Shown here piece after piece: positions 18,993 through 27,342 of a stretch of DNA of 64,000 nt. The position numbers and the translations under genes were made by a program. Where the stretch lies: the NCBI RefSeq assembly GCF_013386765.1, contig NZ_JACARE010000018.1, forward strand, positions 83,537-147,536, written 5' to 3'. A model generated the notes under the pieces. It was not told where the DNA came from. It made no database searches and saw nothing but the letters and a program-made list of their open reading frames with translations. Position 1 is the first letter of the stretch, and each line of letters opens with the position of its first letter. The DNA comes from Pseudomonas yamanorum. Lineage in GTDB: Bacteria > Pseudomonadota > Gammaproteobacteria > Pseudomonadales > Pseudomonadaceae.

Positions 18993-20366
18993 ATGAAAAT
19001 CATCATCCTCGGCGCAGGGCAGGTTGGCGGTACGCTGGCCGAGCATTTGGCCAGCGAAGCCAACGACATCACCGTGGTCGACACCGACGCGGAGCGCCTG
19101 CGGGATTTGGGCGACCGCCTGGACATCCGTACCGTACAAGGCCGCGCCTCGTTTCCTACGGTGCTGCGCCAAGCCGGCGCCGACGATGCCGACATGCTGG
19201 TGGCGGTCACCAACAGTGACGAGACCAACATGGTCGCCTGCCAGGTCGCCCATACCCTGTTCCACACCCCGACCAAAATCGCCCGGGTGCGTGAGGCGGC
19301 GTACCTGACCCGTGCCGGCCTGTTCGACAACGACGCGATCCCGGTCGACGTGCTGATCAGCCCGGAACAGGTGGTGACCCACTACATCAAGCGCCTGATC
19401 GAACACCCGGGAGCCTTGCAGGTGATCGACTTCGCCGAAGGCAAGGCGCAGCTGGTGGCGGTCAAGGCTTACTACGGCGGGCCGTTGGTGGGCCAGCAAC
19501 TGCGCCAGTTGCGCGAGCACATGCCCAACGTCGAGACGCGGGTGGCAGCGATCTTCCGTCGCGACCGGCCGATTTTGCCCCAGGGCGATACGGTGATCGA
19601 GGCTGACGATGAGGTATTTTTCATCGCCGCCAAAGCGAACATTCGCGCGGTGATGAGCGAAATGCGCCGTCTGGATGAAACCTACAAACGCATCGTCATC
19701 GCCGGCGGCGGGCAGATCGGTGAGCGCCTGGCCGAGGCCATCGAGAGTCGCTATCAGGTGAAGATCATCGAGATGAATCCGGCACGCTGCCGGTACTTGT
19801 CCGACACCCTCGACAGCACCGTGGTCCTGCAAGGCAGCGCCTCGGACCGTGACCTGCTGCTGGAAGAAAACATCGCCGACGCCGACATCTTCCTGGCACT
19901 GACCAACGATGACGAAGCCAACATCATGTCGTCGTTGCTGGCCAAGCGGCTGGGGGCGAAGAAGGTGATGACCATCATCAACAACCCGGCCTACGTCGAC
20001 CTGATCCAGGGTGGCGATATCGACATCGCCATCAGCCCGCAACTGGCGACCATCGGCACCTTGCTGGCCCACGTGCGGCGTGGCGATATCGTCAGCGTGC
20101 ACTCGTTGCGCCGGGGCGCGGCGGAAGCCATCGAGGCGATCGCCCACGGTGATTCGAAGTCGAGCAAGGTGATTGGCAAGGCGATCCGCGATATCGGCCT
20201 GCCGCCGGGCACCACTATTGGTGCAATCATTCGTGATGAAGAAGTGATCATCGCCCACGACGACACGGTAATCGCCACGGGCGACCACGTGATTCTGTTC
20301 CTTGTGGATAAAAAACATATCCGCGATGTGGAGAAGCTGTTCCACGTGGGCCTGAGCTTTTTCTGA
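18993..20366 (+). CDS. trkA: Trk potassium uptake regulatory protein TrkA
   Basis: TrkA is the peripheral NAD(H)-binding gating subunit of the TrkH/TrkG K+ channels. The 457-aa protein holds two tandem RCK halves. Each has a Rossmann glycine motif ([15 protein letters not shown] near residue 3 and [15 protein letters not shown] near 233) and a C-terminal RCK-C subdomain. A GGGAG-like ribosome site precedes the ATG at 18993. No trkH lies here, as in P. aeruginosa. A perfect DnaA box lies near the 3' end (20303). Confidence 0.97.
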   Translation: MKIIILGAGQVGGTLAEHLASEANDITVVDTDAERLRDLGDRLDIRTVQGRASFPTVLRQAGADDADMLVAVTNSDETNMVACQVAHTLFHTPTKIARVREAAYLTRAGLFDNDAIPVDVLISPEQVVTHYIKRLIEHPGALQVIDFAEGKAQLVAVKAYYGGPLVGQQLRQLREHMPNVETRVAAIFRRDRPILPQGDTVIEADDEVFFIAAKANIRAVMSEMRRLDETYKRIVIAGGGQIGERLAEAIESRYQVKIIEMNPARCRYLSDTLDSTVVLQGSASDRDLLLEENIADADIFLALTNDDEANIMSSLLAKRLGAKKVMTIINNPAYVDLIQGGDIDIAISPQLATIGTLLAHVRRGDIVSVHSLRRGAAEAIEAIAHGDSKSSKVIGKAIRDIGLPPGTTIGAIIRDEEVIIAHDDTVIATGDHVILFLVDKKHIRDVEKLFHVGLSFF

Positions 20367-20384
20367 TCAAACGGAGTGACCGAC

Positions 20385-20696
20385 ATGCTCGAATCCCTGG
20401 AAAAAATGCTCGCCAAGGGTGTGGATAACTCACTGCTGCGGTTTGGTTTGGGCAAGGGTTATCTGGATCTGAAGGACAACGCCAAGGCAGCGGAGCATTT
20501 GCAGAAATGCGTCGAGTTCGATGCGAAGTATTCGGCGGCGTGGAAGCTGTTGGGTAAAGCGCAGTTGGGGCAGGGTGACAACGTCGCCGCACGACACGCT
20601 TGGGAGAAGGGCATAGAAGCGGCCCTGGCCCATGGCGACAAACAGGCCGAAAAAGAGATGACGGTGTTCCTGAAGAAACTCGACCGCCAGGCCTGA
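20385..20696 (+). CDS. Small tetratricopeptide-repeat protein
   Basis: This 103-aa protein is mostly TPR helices (SLLRFGLGKGYLDLKDNAKAAEHLQKCVEFDAKYSAAWKLLGKAQLGQGD). It is presumably a protein-interaction adaptor of unknown partner, matching PA0015. The ATG at 20385 is preferred because GGAG lies 8 nt upstream; an upstream in-frame GTG at 20376 overlaps that GGAG. It lies 18 bp after trkA, likely in the same transcript. A perfect DnaA box falls in its 5' end (20420). Confidence 0.85.
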   Translation: MLESLEKMLAKGVDNSLLRFGLGKGYLDLKDNAKAAEHLQKCVEFDAKYSAAWKLLGKAQLGQGDNVAARHAWEKGIEAALAHGDKQAEKEMTVFLKKLDRQA

Positions 20697-20703
20697 GAGA
20701 CTC

Positions 20704-20791
20704 CTGTGGGAGCTGGCTTGCCTGGGATGCAGGCACCTCGGTCTTTCAGTTACACCGAGGTGATGCCATCGCAGGCAAGCCAGCTCCTACA
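20704..20791. repeat. REPIN between the TPR gene and the convergent acyltransferase gene
   Basis: Inverted arms ctgtgggagctggcttgcct and complement enclose about 45 bp, including an inner pair acctcggt/accgaggt. This is the last REP element before the long REP-free stretch around oriC. Confidence 0.85.
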
Positions 20792-20824
20792 CTAGATCTG
20801 CATGGGTCTACAGATCGACGTACA

Positions 20825-21712
20825 TCAGTACCATCGCGCCTCACCCGGCGGGCGTTTTTTGAAGCGCTTCATGCTCCACATGTACTGGCTCGGGTAAGCC
20901 CCCACATACCGCTCCACCACCTTGCTCATCGCTGCACACGACGTCGCGGTGTCGGTGCTGTACATGTCTTCCGGCGCCGCTTCCAGGATCACTTTGTAGC
21001 CCGAGCCATCCGGCAGCCGCAGGGCATGCAGGAACACCCCGACCGCCTTGTGCCCCGCCAGCATGTTCGGCACGAACTTGCTGGTCAGCGCCTGGGTGGC
21101 GAAGAACGGTACGAAGATCCCGGCGGATTCCGCCGGCTCCGGGTCGGCAGGAATTCCCACCTGGCCGCCTTTACGCACCTCCTTGATCACACTCAGGATG
21201 CCTTCCTTGGTGGAAGCCGCCACGCGGTTGCCCAGTTGCACCCGCTGCTTGCGCAGCAAATCATCAACCGCCTTGAGCTTGGGCGGGCGGTAGAAAATGA
21301 TCGGTTTGCACTGGCTGCAATAGAAGTGGTTCAACACTTCCCAGTTGCCCAGGTGGCTGGTGATACCCACCACGCCTTTGCCCGAGGCCAGGGCTTCGTG
21401 CAGCACTTCCAGGCCTTCGACTTCACGCACCAGGTCGATGGAGCGCTGGGCCGGCCAGATCCACGCACAGGCGCTTTCAGTCAGGGACTTGCCGATGTCC
21501 ATCAGGCTGCGGCCCACCAGGCGCTCGCGCTCGGCCGGGTCCATGTCCGGGAAGCATTTGGACAGGTTGATCCGCACCGTCTCGCGGGAGCGGTTGGGGG
21601 TTTTCCACATGATCCAGCCAATTGCCGAACCGACCGCTTGCACCGCGCGCCAAGGCAGCAGGGCAAACAACCGAAGAGCGCCTACCAGCAAGGCGCCTTT
21701 AAACTTTTCCAC
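20825..21712 (-). CDS. lpxL: Lipid A secondary acyltransferase (LpxL/HtrB family)
   Basis: The enzyme transfers a secondary acyl chain (lauroyl type) to the lipid A precursor at the inner membrane. The 295-aa protein has an N-terminal hydrophobic anchor (ALLVGALRLFALLPW) and the HX4E catalytic motif in TSHLGNWEVLNHF. The lysophospholipid-acyltransferase-like block QVGIPADPEPAESAGIFVPFF follows; in most homologues this region reads DQ, so the DPEP wording is a variant. It corresponds to PA0011 (htrB1). The gene is convergent with the TPR gene and follows tag upstream on the same strand. Confidence 0.9.
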   Translation of the reverse strand: MEKFKGALLVGALRLFALLPWRAVQAVGSAIGWIMWKTPNRSRETVRINLSKCFPDMDPAERERLVGRSLMDIGKSLTESACAWIWPAQRSIDLVREVEGLEVLHEALASGKGVVGITSHLGNWEVLNHFYCSQCKPIIFYRPPKLKAVDDLLRKQRVQLGNRVAASTKEGILSVIKEVRKGGQVGIPADPEPAESAGIFVPFFATQALTSKFVPNMLAGHKAVGVFLHALRLPDGSGYKVILEAAPEDMYSTDTATSCAAMSKVVERYVGAYPSQYMWSMKRFKKRPPGEARWY

Positions 21713-21752
21713 AGGTCACTCCTGATCGTGTGTGGTGCGCAAAGCCGCCATT

Positions 21753-22310
21753 CTAACCGGCGTTGGCGAGGTCCGCGTAACGGTCGCAGTCCTGAGTGTG
21801 GTCCATGACCATGCCCGAGGCCTGCATGAACGCGTAGCAGATGGTTGGCCCGACGAACGTGAAGCCGGCTTTTTTCAGGGCTTTGCTCATGGCTTCAGCC
21901 TCCGGTGTAATCGCCGGGACCTGGCTGCGATCCTTGAAATGATTGACCTTGGGCACACCGCCCACAAACGACCACAGAAACTCCACTGGGTCCTCCAGCG
22001 CCAGCCAGGCGGCGGCATTGCGCCGGGTGGCATTGAGTTTCAGGCGGTTACGCACGATGCCCGGATCGAGCATCAGCGCCTCGATCTCGGCATCGCTCAG
22101 TTGAGCCAGACGTTGCGCATCAAAACCGAACAAGACCTTTCGATAATGCTCGCGTTTGCGTAAAACGGTGATCCAGGACAGGCCCGCCTGGAACCCTTCG
22201 AGCAAAAGCAACTCGAACAGTCCCTGCGCATCGCGCAGCGGCGTTCCCCACTCCTGATCGTGATAAGCCATGTACAGCGGATCTTCAGAACACCAAAAGC
22301 AGCGTGGCAT
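21753..22310 (-). CDS. tag: DNA-3-methyladenine glycosylase I
   Basis: Tag excises 3-methyladenine from alkylated DNA. The 185-aa protein begins MPRCFWCSEDPLYMAYHDQEWG and carries the zinc-snap ligands of the family: C4, H17, H171 and C175. The HhH-like core includes FELLLLEGFQAGLSWITVL. The start at 22310 gives the family N-terminus although the frame is open much further upstream. It is divergent from glyQ with 81 bp between start codons, where both promoters must lie. Confidence 0.96.
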   Translation of the reverse strand: MPRCFWCSEDPLYMAYHDQEWGTPLRDAQGLFELLLLEGFQAGLSWITVLRKREHYRKVLFGFDAQRLAQLSDAEIEALMLDPGIVRNRLKLNATRRNAAAWLALEDPVEFLWSFVGGVPKVNHFKDRSQVPAITPEAEAMSKALKKAGFTFVGPTICYAFMQASGMVMDHTQDCDRYADLANAG

Positions 22311-22391
22311 AAGGCTCCAGGGGATGGTGGCGCGGCCGAATCGGGTATACTCCCGCTCTTTAAATCGCAGCCCAAGTAACAGGTGAATTTC

Positions 22392-23345
22392 GTGAGCCAG
22401 CCTACGCCAGCCGTGCGTACCTTCCAAGACTTGATCCTCGCCCTCCAGCAATACTGGGCCGAGCAAGGTTGTGTGGTACTTCAGCCCTACGATATGGAAG
22501 TAGGCGCCGGCACTTTCCACACCGCTACCTTCCTGCGGGCCATCGGCCCGGAAACCTGGAACGCCGCTTATGTGCAGCCCAGTCGTCGCCCGACTGACGG
22601 CCGCTACGGCGAAAACCCGAACCGCCTGCAGCACTACTACCAGTTCCAGGTGGTGTTGAAGCCGAACCCGGACAACTTCCAGGAGCTGTACCTCGGCTCG
22701 CTGAAACACGTCGGCCTGGACCCGCTGGTTCACGACATCCGTTTCGTCGAAGACAACTGGGAATCGCCAACCCTCGGCGCCTGGGGCCTGGGCTGGGAAG
22801 TCTGGCTCAACGGCATGGAAGTGACGCAGTTCACTTACTTCCAGCAAGCCGGCGGCATCGAGTGCTACCCGGTGACCGGCGAGATCACCTACGGTCTCGA
22901 GCGCCTGGCCATGTACCTGCAAGGCGTGGATTCGGTCTACGACCTGGTGTGGGCTGACGGCCCGTTCGGCAAGGTCACCTATGGCGACGTGTTCCACCAG
23001 AACGAAGTGGAGCAGTCGACCTACAACTTCGAACACGCCAACGTCGAGAAGCTGTTCGAACTGTTCGACTTCTATGAAAGCGAAGCCAAGCGCCTGATCG
23101 AACTGGATCAGCCGCTGCCGTTGCCGAGCTATGAAATGGTTCTGAAGGCATCCCACACCTTCAACCTGCTGGACGCCCGCCGCGCCATCTCGGTAACCGC
23201 GCGCCAGCAATACATCCTGCGTGTACGCACCCTGGCGCGTTCCGTCGCCCAAGCCTACCTGCTGGCTCGCGCCAAGCTGGGCTTCCCGATGGCAACCCCG
23301 GACCTGCGTGATGAAGTGTTGGCTAAGCTGGAGGCTGCACAATGA
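22392..23345 (+). CDS. glyQ: Glycyl-tRNA synthetase alpha subunit
   Basis: GlyQ is the catalytic class II subunit of the alpha2beta2 bacterial GlyRS. The 317-aa chain starts with GTG at 22392 ([16 protein letters not shown]), the pseudomonad start; an in-frame GTG three codons upstream overlaps the AGGTGA ribosome site. Visible family blocks are [22 protein letters not shown] and [19 protein letters not shown]. Its end overlaps glyS by 4 nt (ATGA), giving coupled subunit synthesis. Confidence 0.97.
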   Translation: MSQPTPAVRTFQDLILALQQYWAEQGCVVLQPYDMEVGAGTFHTATFLRAIGPETWNAAYVQPSRRPTDGRYGENPNRLQHYYQFQVVLKPNPDNFQELYLGSLKHVGLDPLVHDIRFVEDNWESPTLGAWGLGWEVWLNGMEVTQFTYFQQAGGIECYPVTGEITYGLERLAMYLQGVDSVYDLVWADGPFGKVTYGDVFHQNEVEQSTYNFEHANVEKLFELFDFYESEAKRLIELDQPLPLPSYEMVLKASHTFNLLDARRAISVTARQQYILRVRTLARSVAQAYLLARAKLGFPMATPDLRDEVLAKLEAAQ

Positions 23346-25396
23346 GTGCTCAAGATTTCCTGGTTGAACTGGGCACCGAAGAGCTGCCACCCAAGGCACT
23401 CAACACCCTGGCCGATGCGTTCCTGGCCGGTATCGAAAAAGGCCTGCAGACCGCTGGCCTGAAGTTCGCTGCAAAGAAGGTCTACGCCGCGCCGCGCCGC
23501 CTGGCTGTGTTGCTCACCGCACTGGAAACCCAGCAGCCGGACCGCAGCATCAACCTCGACGGCCCGCCACGCCAGGCCGCCTTCGATGCTGAAGGCAACC
23601 CGACTCAAGCCGCCCTGGGTTTCGCCAAGAAGTGTGGTGTTGAGCTCAGCGAAATCGACCAGAGCGGTCCGAAACTGCGTTTCAGCCAGGTGATCACCGG
23701 CAAGCCGACCGCCAGCCTGTTGCCGACCATCGTCGAAGACTCCCTGAACGACCTGCCTATCCCCAAGCGCATGCGCTGGGGTGCGCGCAAGGAAGAGTTC
23801 GTGCGTCCGACCCAATGGCTGGTGATGCTGCTCGGTGACCAGGTCATCGACTGCACCATCCTCGCCCAGAAGGCAGGCCGTGATTCCCGTGGTCATCGCT
23901 TCCACCATCCTGAAGCCGTGCGCATCACCTCGCCGGCCAACTACGCCACTGACCTGCGTGCCGCCTACGTGCTGGCGGACGCCAATGAGCGTCGCGAGCT
24001 GATCAGCAAGCGCACCGAAGAGCTGGCCCGCCTGCAGGAAGGCACCGCCATCGTGCCGCCAAGCCTGCTGGACGAAGTGACCGCTTTGGTTGAGTGGCCC
24101 GTGCCGCTGGTGTGCTCGTTCGAAGAACGTTTCCTCGACGTGCCGCAAGAAGCGCTGATCACGACCATGCAGGACAACCAGAAGTATTTCTGCCTGCTGG
24201 ACGTGGACGGCAAGTTGCTGCCGCGCTTCATCACCGTGGCCAACATCGAAAGCAAGGACCCGCAGCAGATCATCGCCGGTAACGAGAAAGTCGTTCGCCC
24301 GCGCCTGACCGACGCCGAGTTCTTCTTCAAGCAAGACAAGAAGCAGAAGCTCGAAGACTTCAACCTGCGCCTGCAAAACGTGGTGTTCCAGGAAAAACTC
24401 GGCAGCGTCTACGACAAGGCGGTGCGGGTTTCCAAGCTGGCGGCCTACATTGCACCACGCATTGGTGGCGACGCTGCCTGGGCTGCGCGTGCCGGCCTGC
24501 TGTCCAAGTGCGACCTGGCCACCGAGATGGTCGGCGAGTTCCCGGAAATGCAAGGTGTTGCCGGTTACTACTACGCCCTCAATGACGGCGAGCCGGACGA
24601 CGTCGCCCTGGCGCTGAACGAACAGTACATGCCGCGCGGCGCTGGCGCCGAGCTGCCGACCACCCTCACCGGTGCGGCCGTGGCCATCGCTGACAAGCTG
24701 GATACCCTCGTCGGTATCTTCGGTATCGGCATGTTGCCTACCGGCAGCAAAGACCCGTATGCCCTGCGCCGTGCAGCCCTGGGCGTGCTGCGCATCCTGA
24801 TCGACAAGAAGCTCGACCTCGACCTGACCCAGGCCGTGGTGTTTGCTGTCGGCCAGTTCGGTGCCAAGGTCAAGCAAGCCGGCCTGGCCGAGCAAGTGCT
24901 GGAGTTCGTGTTCGACCGCCTGCGTGCGCGTTACGAAGACGAAGGCGTGGACGTTTCGGTGTACCTGTCGGTGCGTGCCCTGCAACCGGGTTCGGCGCTG
25001 GACTTCGACCAACGCGTGCAGGCCGTACAAGCCTTCCGCAAGTTGCCGGAAGCCGATGCCCTGGCCGCCGTGAACAAGCGTGTGTCGAACCTGCTGAGCA
25101 AGGCCGACAACCTCGGCAATGCCGAAGTCGACCCGGGCCTGTTCGCCGATGCCAAGGAGTTCTCGCTGAACTCGGCCATCGCCAAGGCAGAAAATGCAGT
25201 GAAGCCGCTGATCGCCGAGCGCAACTACGCCGAAGCACTGGCGCGTCTCGCAACTTTGCGTGAGCCGGTGGATGCGTTCTTCGAAGCGGTGATGATCAAT
25301 GCCGAAGACGCAGGTGTGCGGAAAAACCGCTACGCCATGCTGGCGCGTCTGCGTGGCCTGTTCATCAATATCGCTGACATTTCTGTACTGGGCTGA
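23342..25396 (+). CDS. glyS: Glycyl-tRNA synthetase beta subunit
   Basis: GlyS binds and positions tRNA-Gly; it pairs with GlyQ. The 684-aa protein has the family start [16 protein letters not shown], a central HD-like region ([56 protein letters not shown]) and a C-terminal anticodon-binding-like helical region. It overlaps glyQ by 4 nt and is followed by gmhB after 2 bp. Confidence 0.97.
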   Translation: MSAQDFLVELGTEELPPKALNTLADAFLAGIEKGLQTAGLKFAAKKVYAAPRRLAVLLTALETQQPDRSINLDGPPRQAAFDAEGNPTQAALGFAKKCGVELSEIDQSGPKLRFSQVITGKPTASLLPTIVEDSLNDLPIPKRMRWGARKEEFVRPTQWLVMLLGDQVIDCTILAQKAGRDSRGHRFHHPEAVRITSPANYATDLRAAYVLADANERRELISKRTEELARLQEGTAIVPPSLLDEVTALVEWPVPLVCSFEERFLDVPQEALITTMQDNQKYFCLLDVDGKLLPRFITVANIESKDPQQIIAGNEKVVRPRLTDAEFFFKQDKKQKLEDFNLRLQNVVFQEKLGSVYDKAVRVSKLAAYIAPRIGGDAAWAARAGLLSKCDLATEMVGEFPEMQGVAGYYYALNDGEPDDVALALNEQYMPRGAGAELPTTLTGAAVAIADKLDTLVGIFGIGMLPTGSKDPYALRRAALGVLRILIDKKLDLDLTQAVVFAVGQFGAKVKQAGLAEQVLEFVFDRLRARYEDEGVDVSVYLSVRALQPGSALDFDQRVQAVQAFRKLPEADALAAVNKRVSNLLSKADNLGNAEVDPGLFADAKEFSLNSAIAKAENAVKPLIAERNYAEALARLATLREPVDAFFEAVMINAEDAGVRKNRYAMLARLRGLFINIADISVLG

Positions 25397-25398
25397 TC

Positions 25399-25935
25399 AT
25401 GTTGAAACTGCTGATTCTCGATCGGGACGGAGTGATCAATTACGACTCCGACGCTTACATCAAATCGGTGGCGGAATGGATTCCACTGCCCGGCTCGATC
25501 GAGGCCATCGCGCAGTTGAGCAAAGCGGGCTGGACGGTGGCCATCGCCACCAACCAGTCCGGCATCGCCCGCGGCTACTACGACATCGCCACCCTCGACG
25601 CCATGCACGCGCGCCTGCGCACGCTGGTGGCCGAGCAGGGCGGTGAAGTAGGGCTGGTGGTGTATTGCCCCCACGGCCCGGACGAAGGCTGCGATTGCCG
25701 CAAGCCCAAACCGGGTATGCTTAAAACTATTGCTGAACATTACAACGTGCCGTTGGCGGGTCTATGGTTTGTCGGGGACAGCCTCGGTGACCTGGAAGCC
25801 GCCAAAGCCGTCGACTCTCAGCCAGTTTTGGTAAAAACCGGGAAAGGCGAAAAGACCCAGGCTAAAACCCTGCCGGTAGGTACCTTGATTTTTGACGATC
25901 TGGCGGCGGTTGCCGCAGAACTTATCAACAACTAG
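25399..25935 (+). CDS. gmhB: D-glycero-beta-D-manno-heptose 1,7-bisphosphate 7-phosphatase
   Basis: GmhB removes the 7-phosphate in synthesis of ADP-L-glycero-D-manno-heptose for the LPS inner core. This 178-aa HAD phosphatase has motif I LILDRDGVIN (D8 nucleophile, D10), the Ser/Thr motif TNQSGIARG, a Cys/His zinc loop CPHGPDEGCDCRKPKPG, and the C-terminal FVGDSLGDLEAA. It starts 2 bp after glyS and is followed by the LPA acyltransferase gene, as in PA0006-PA0005. Confidence 0.95.
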   Translation: MLKLLILDRDGVINYDSDAYIKSVAEWIPLPGSIEAIAQLSKAGWTVAIATNQSGIARGYYDIATLDAMHARLRTLVAEQGGEVGLVVYCPHGPDEGCDCRKPKPGMLKTIAEHYNVPLAGLWFVGDSLGDLEAAKAVDSQPVLVKTGKGEKTQAKTLPVGTLIFDDLAAVAAELINN

Positions 25936-26019
25936 CAGCCCTTCTGACTTCCTGACCAAGGACTGTTCGGGAGCGCGCTTTTAACAGGCGGGCGTTGTCC
26001 CGCAACGGTAAATGCCGCC

Positions 26020-26790
26020 ATGTCGATTTTGCAGGCCATCAGAACCTTCTTCTTTTACCTGCTGCTGGGCACCAGTTCCTTTCTGTGGTGCACCCTGAGC
26101 TTTTTTATCGCGCCTTTTCTGCCGTTCAAGGCGCGCTATCGTTTCATCAACGTCTTTTGGTGCAACTGCGCGTTGTGGTTGACCAAGGTGTTCCTGAACA
26201 TTCGTTTCGAGATCAAAGGCGCCGAAAACGTCCCGGACCAGCCTTGCGTGATTCTGTCGAACCACCAGAGCACCTGGGAAACCTTCTTCCTGTCTGCGTA
26301 CTTCTCGCCCCTGAGCCAGGTGCTCAAGCGTGAGCTGCTGTACGTGCCGTTCTTTGGCTGGGCCATGGCCATGCTGCGACCGATCGCCATCGACCGCGAC
26401 AACCCCAAGGCCGCACTCAAGCATGTGGCAAAGAAGGGCGACGAGCTGCTCAAGGACGGCGTCTGGGTACTGATCTTCCCGGAAGGTACGCGGGTGCCCT
26501 ACGGCACTGTGGGCAAGTTCTCACGTGGCGGTACAGCTTTGGCGGTGAACGCCGGCCTGCCGGTGTTGCCGATTGCCCACAACGCCGGCAAGTTCTGGCC
26601 AAAGACGGGCTGGGCCAAGCGGGAAGGCACCATCACCGTGATCATTGGCGAACCGATGTATGCCGAAGGCGAAGGCCCACGGGCGATTGCAGCGCTGAAC
26701 GACCGTGCCCAGGCATGGAATGAAGCGCAACAACGGGCCATGGGTTCACTGCCGCCGGAGCCGGTCGTGGTCGACACGCCGGTGATTTGA
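26020..26790 (+). CDS. plsC: 1-acyl-sn-glycerol-3-phosphate acyltransferase (PlsC/HdtS type)
   Basis: The enzyme acylates lysophosphatidic acid to phosphatidic acid at the inner membrane. The 256-aa protein has N-terminal membrane helices (FFFYLLLGTSSFLWCTLSFFI), the HX4E-type catalytic motif SNHQSTWETF, and the substrate motif IFPEGTR. It corresponds to PA0005 (lptA) and to HdtS of P. fluorescens F113, an LPA acyltransferase also reported to give acyl-homoserine lactones. The 84-bp gap from gmhB has no terminator, so it is likely read through. A bidirectional terminator follows at 26943. Confidence 0.93.
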   Translation: MSILQAIRTFFFYLLLGTSSFLWCTLSFFIAPFLPFKARYRFINVFWCNCALWLTKVFLNIRFEIKGAENVPDQPCVILSNHQSTWETFFLSAYFSPLSQVLKRELLYVPFFGWAMAMLRPIAIDRDNPKAALKHVAKKGDELLKDGVWVLIFPEGTRVPYGTVGKFSRGGTALAVNAGLPVLPIAHNAGKFWPKTGWAKREGTITVIIGEPMYAEGEGPRAIAALNDRAQAWNEAQQRAMGSLPPEPVVVDTPVI

Positions 26791-26942
26791 GTTTCTGTGG
26801 ATAACCTGTGTACGGTTTGTTGGCGAATTGAGCTTTTTAGCTTATAGGCTGCTGATTTAATTACATATTTCTCAAGCTCATAAAACAGCGGAAAAGGTGC
26901 ATAAGTTTTTCCCAGCCTCGCTCAGAGACGATTTAAAGTCAT

Positions 26943-26981
26943 AAAAAAAAGCCCCACATCTGTGATATGGGGCTTTTTTAT
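26943..26981. terminator. Bidirectional terminator between plsC and the CHASE2 locus
   Basis: The stem aaaaaagccccacat pairs with atggggctttttt across a short loop, giving A-run/T-run on both sides. It can end plsC from the left and the minus-strand CHASE2 operon from the right. The 140 bp before it (26800-26940) are AT-rich, begin with a perfect DnaA box (26796), and hold no gene that I can see. Confidence 0.85.
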
Positions 26982-27017
26982 GGCTTTTTTCAAAGCGATC
27001 TGCAAACCAGCAAGCTC

Positions 27018-27293
27018 TTACCGAGACAGCGCATTCTGACTGGCATCAACCATCGCCCGCGTGAGCATTAGAAAACTGTCATCGTCGAGGCTCCCATTGC
27101 TGACTTTAGCCGCCAGATCTCCAAGCGCACCGGAAAATTGATCTTTGTAACGGAGGTCAAGGGCAGCCACAAATCCCCGGGCCTGATCCTGGTTGCTTAT
27201 TACCGGTTGAGACAGTGGTTGAGGTTGCTGCATATCAACGTTAGTCGGCGCATTAAGGGCAGGCGAAGAAAGCGACAGATGTGGACCGTTCAT
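27018..27293 (-). CDS. Small uncharacterised protein, last gene of the CHASE2 operon
   Basis: I do not recognise this 91-aa protein. Residues 1-33 are rich in Pro, Ser and Asn (NGPHLSLSSPALNAPTN, QQPQPLSQPVI) and look disordered. Residues 34-91 look helical and acidic (NQDQARGFVAALDLRYKDQF, DDDSFLMLTRAMVDASQNAL). There is no signal peptide, membrane segment or cysteine. A clear GGAG lies 7 nt before the ATG, it starts 49 nt after the kinase stop, and the terminator at 26943 follows, so it is probably a real co-transcribed gene. A role with the kinase is guesswork. Confidence 0.65.
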   Translation of the reverse strand: MNGPHLSLSSPALNAPTNVDMQQPQPLSQPVISNQDQARGFVAALDLRYKDQFSGALGDLAAKVSNGSLDDDSFLMLTRAMVDASQNALSR

Positions 27294-27342
27294 GAGTTAC
27301 TCCAAGACATTTCAGAGCACTTGGGTGGCGAAGGCCTCATGA

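Noticed and set aside
20338..20353. parS-like TGTTCCACGTGGGCCT at the end of trkA
   Set aside because: The left half is perfect but the right half fails (13/16), below the level of the three sites accepted; coding need explains it.
23255..25030. 591-codon open frame antisense to glyS
   Set aside because: Codon-bias shadow; His/Gln/Val-rich low-quality protein typical of antisense frames in high-GC DNA.
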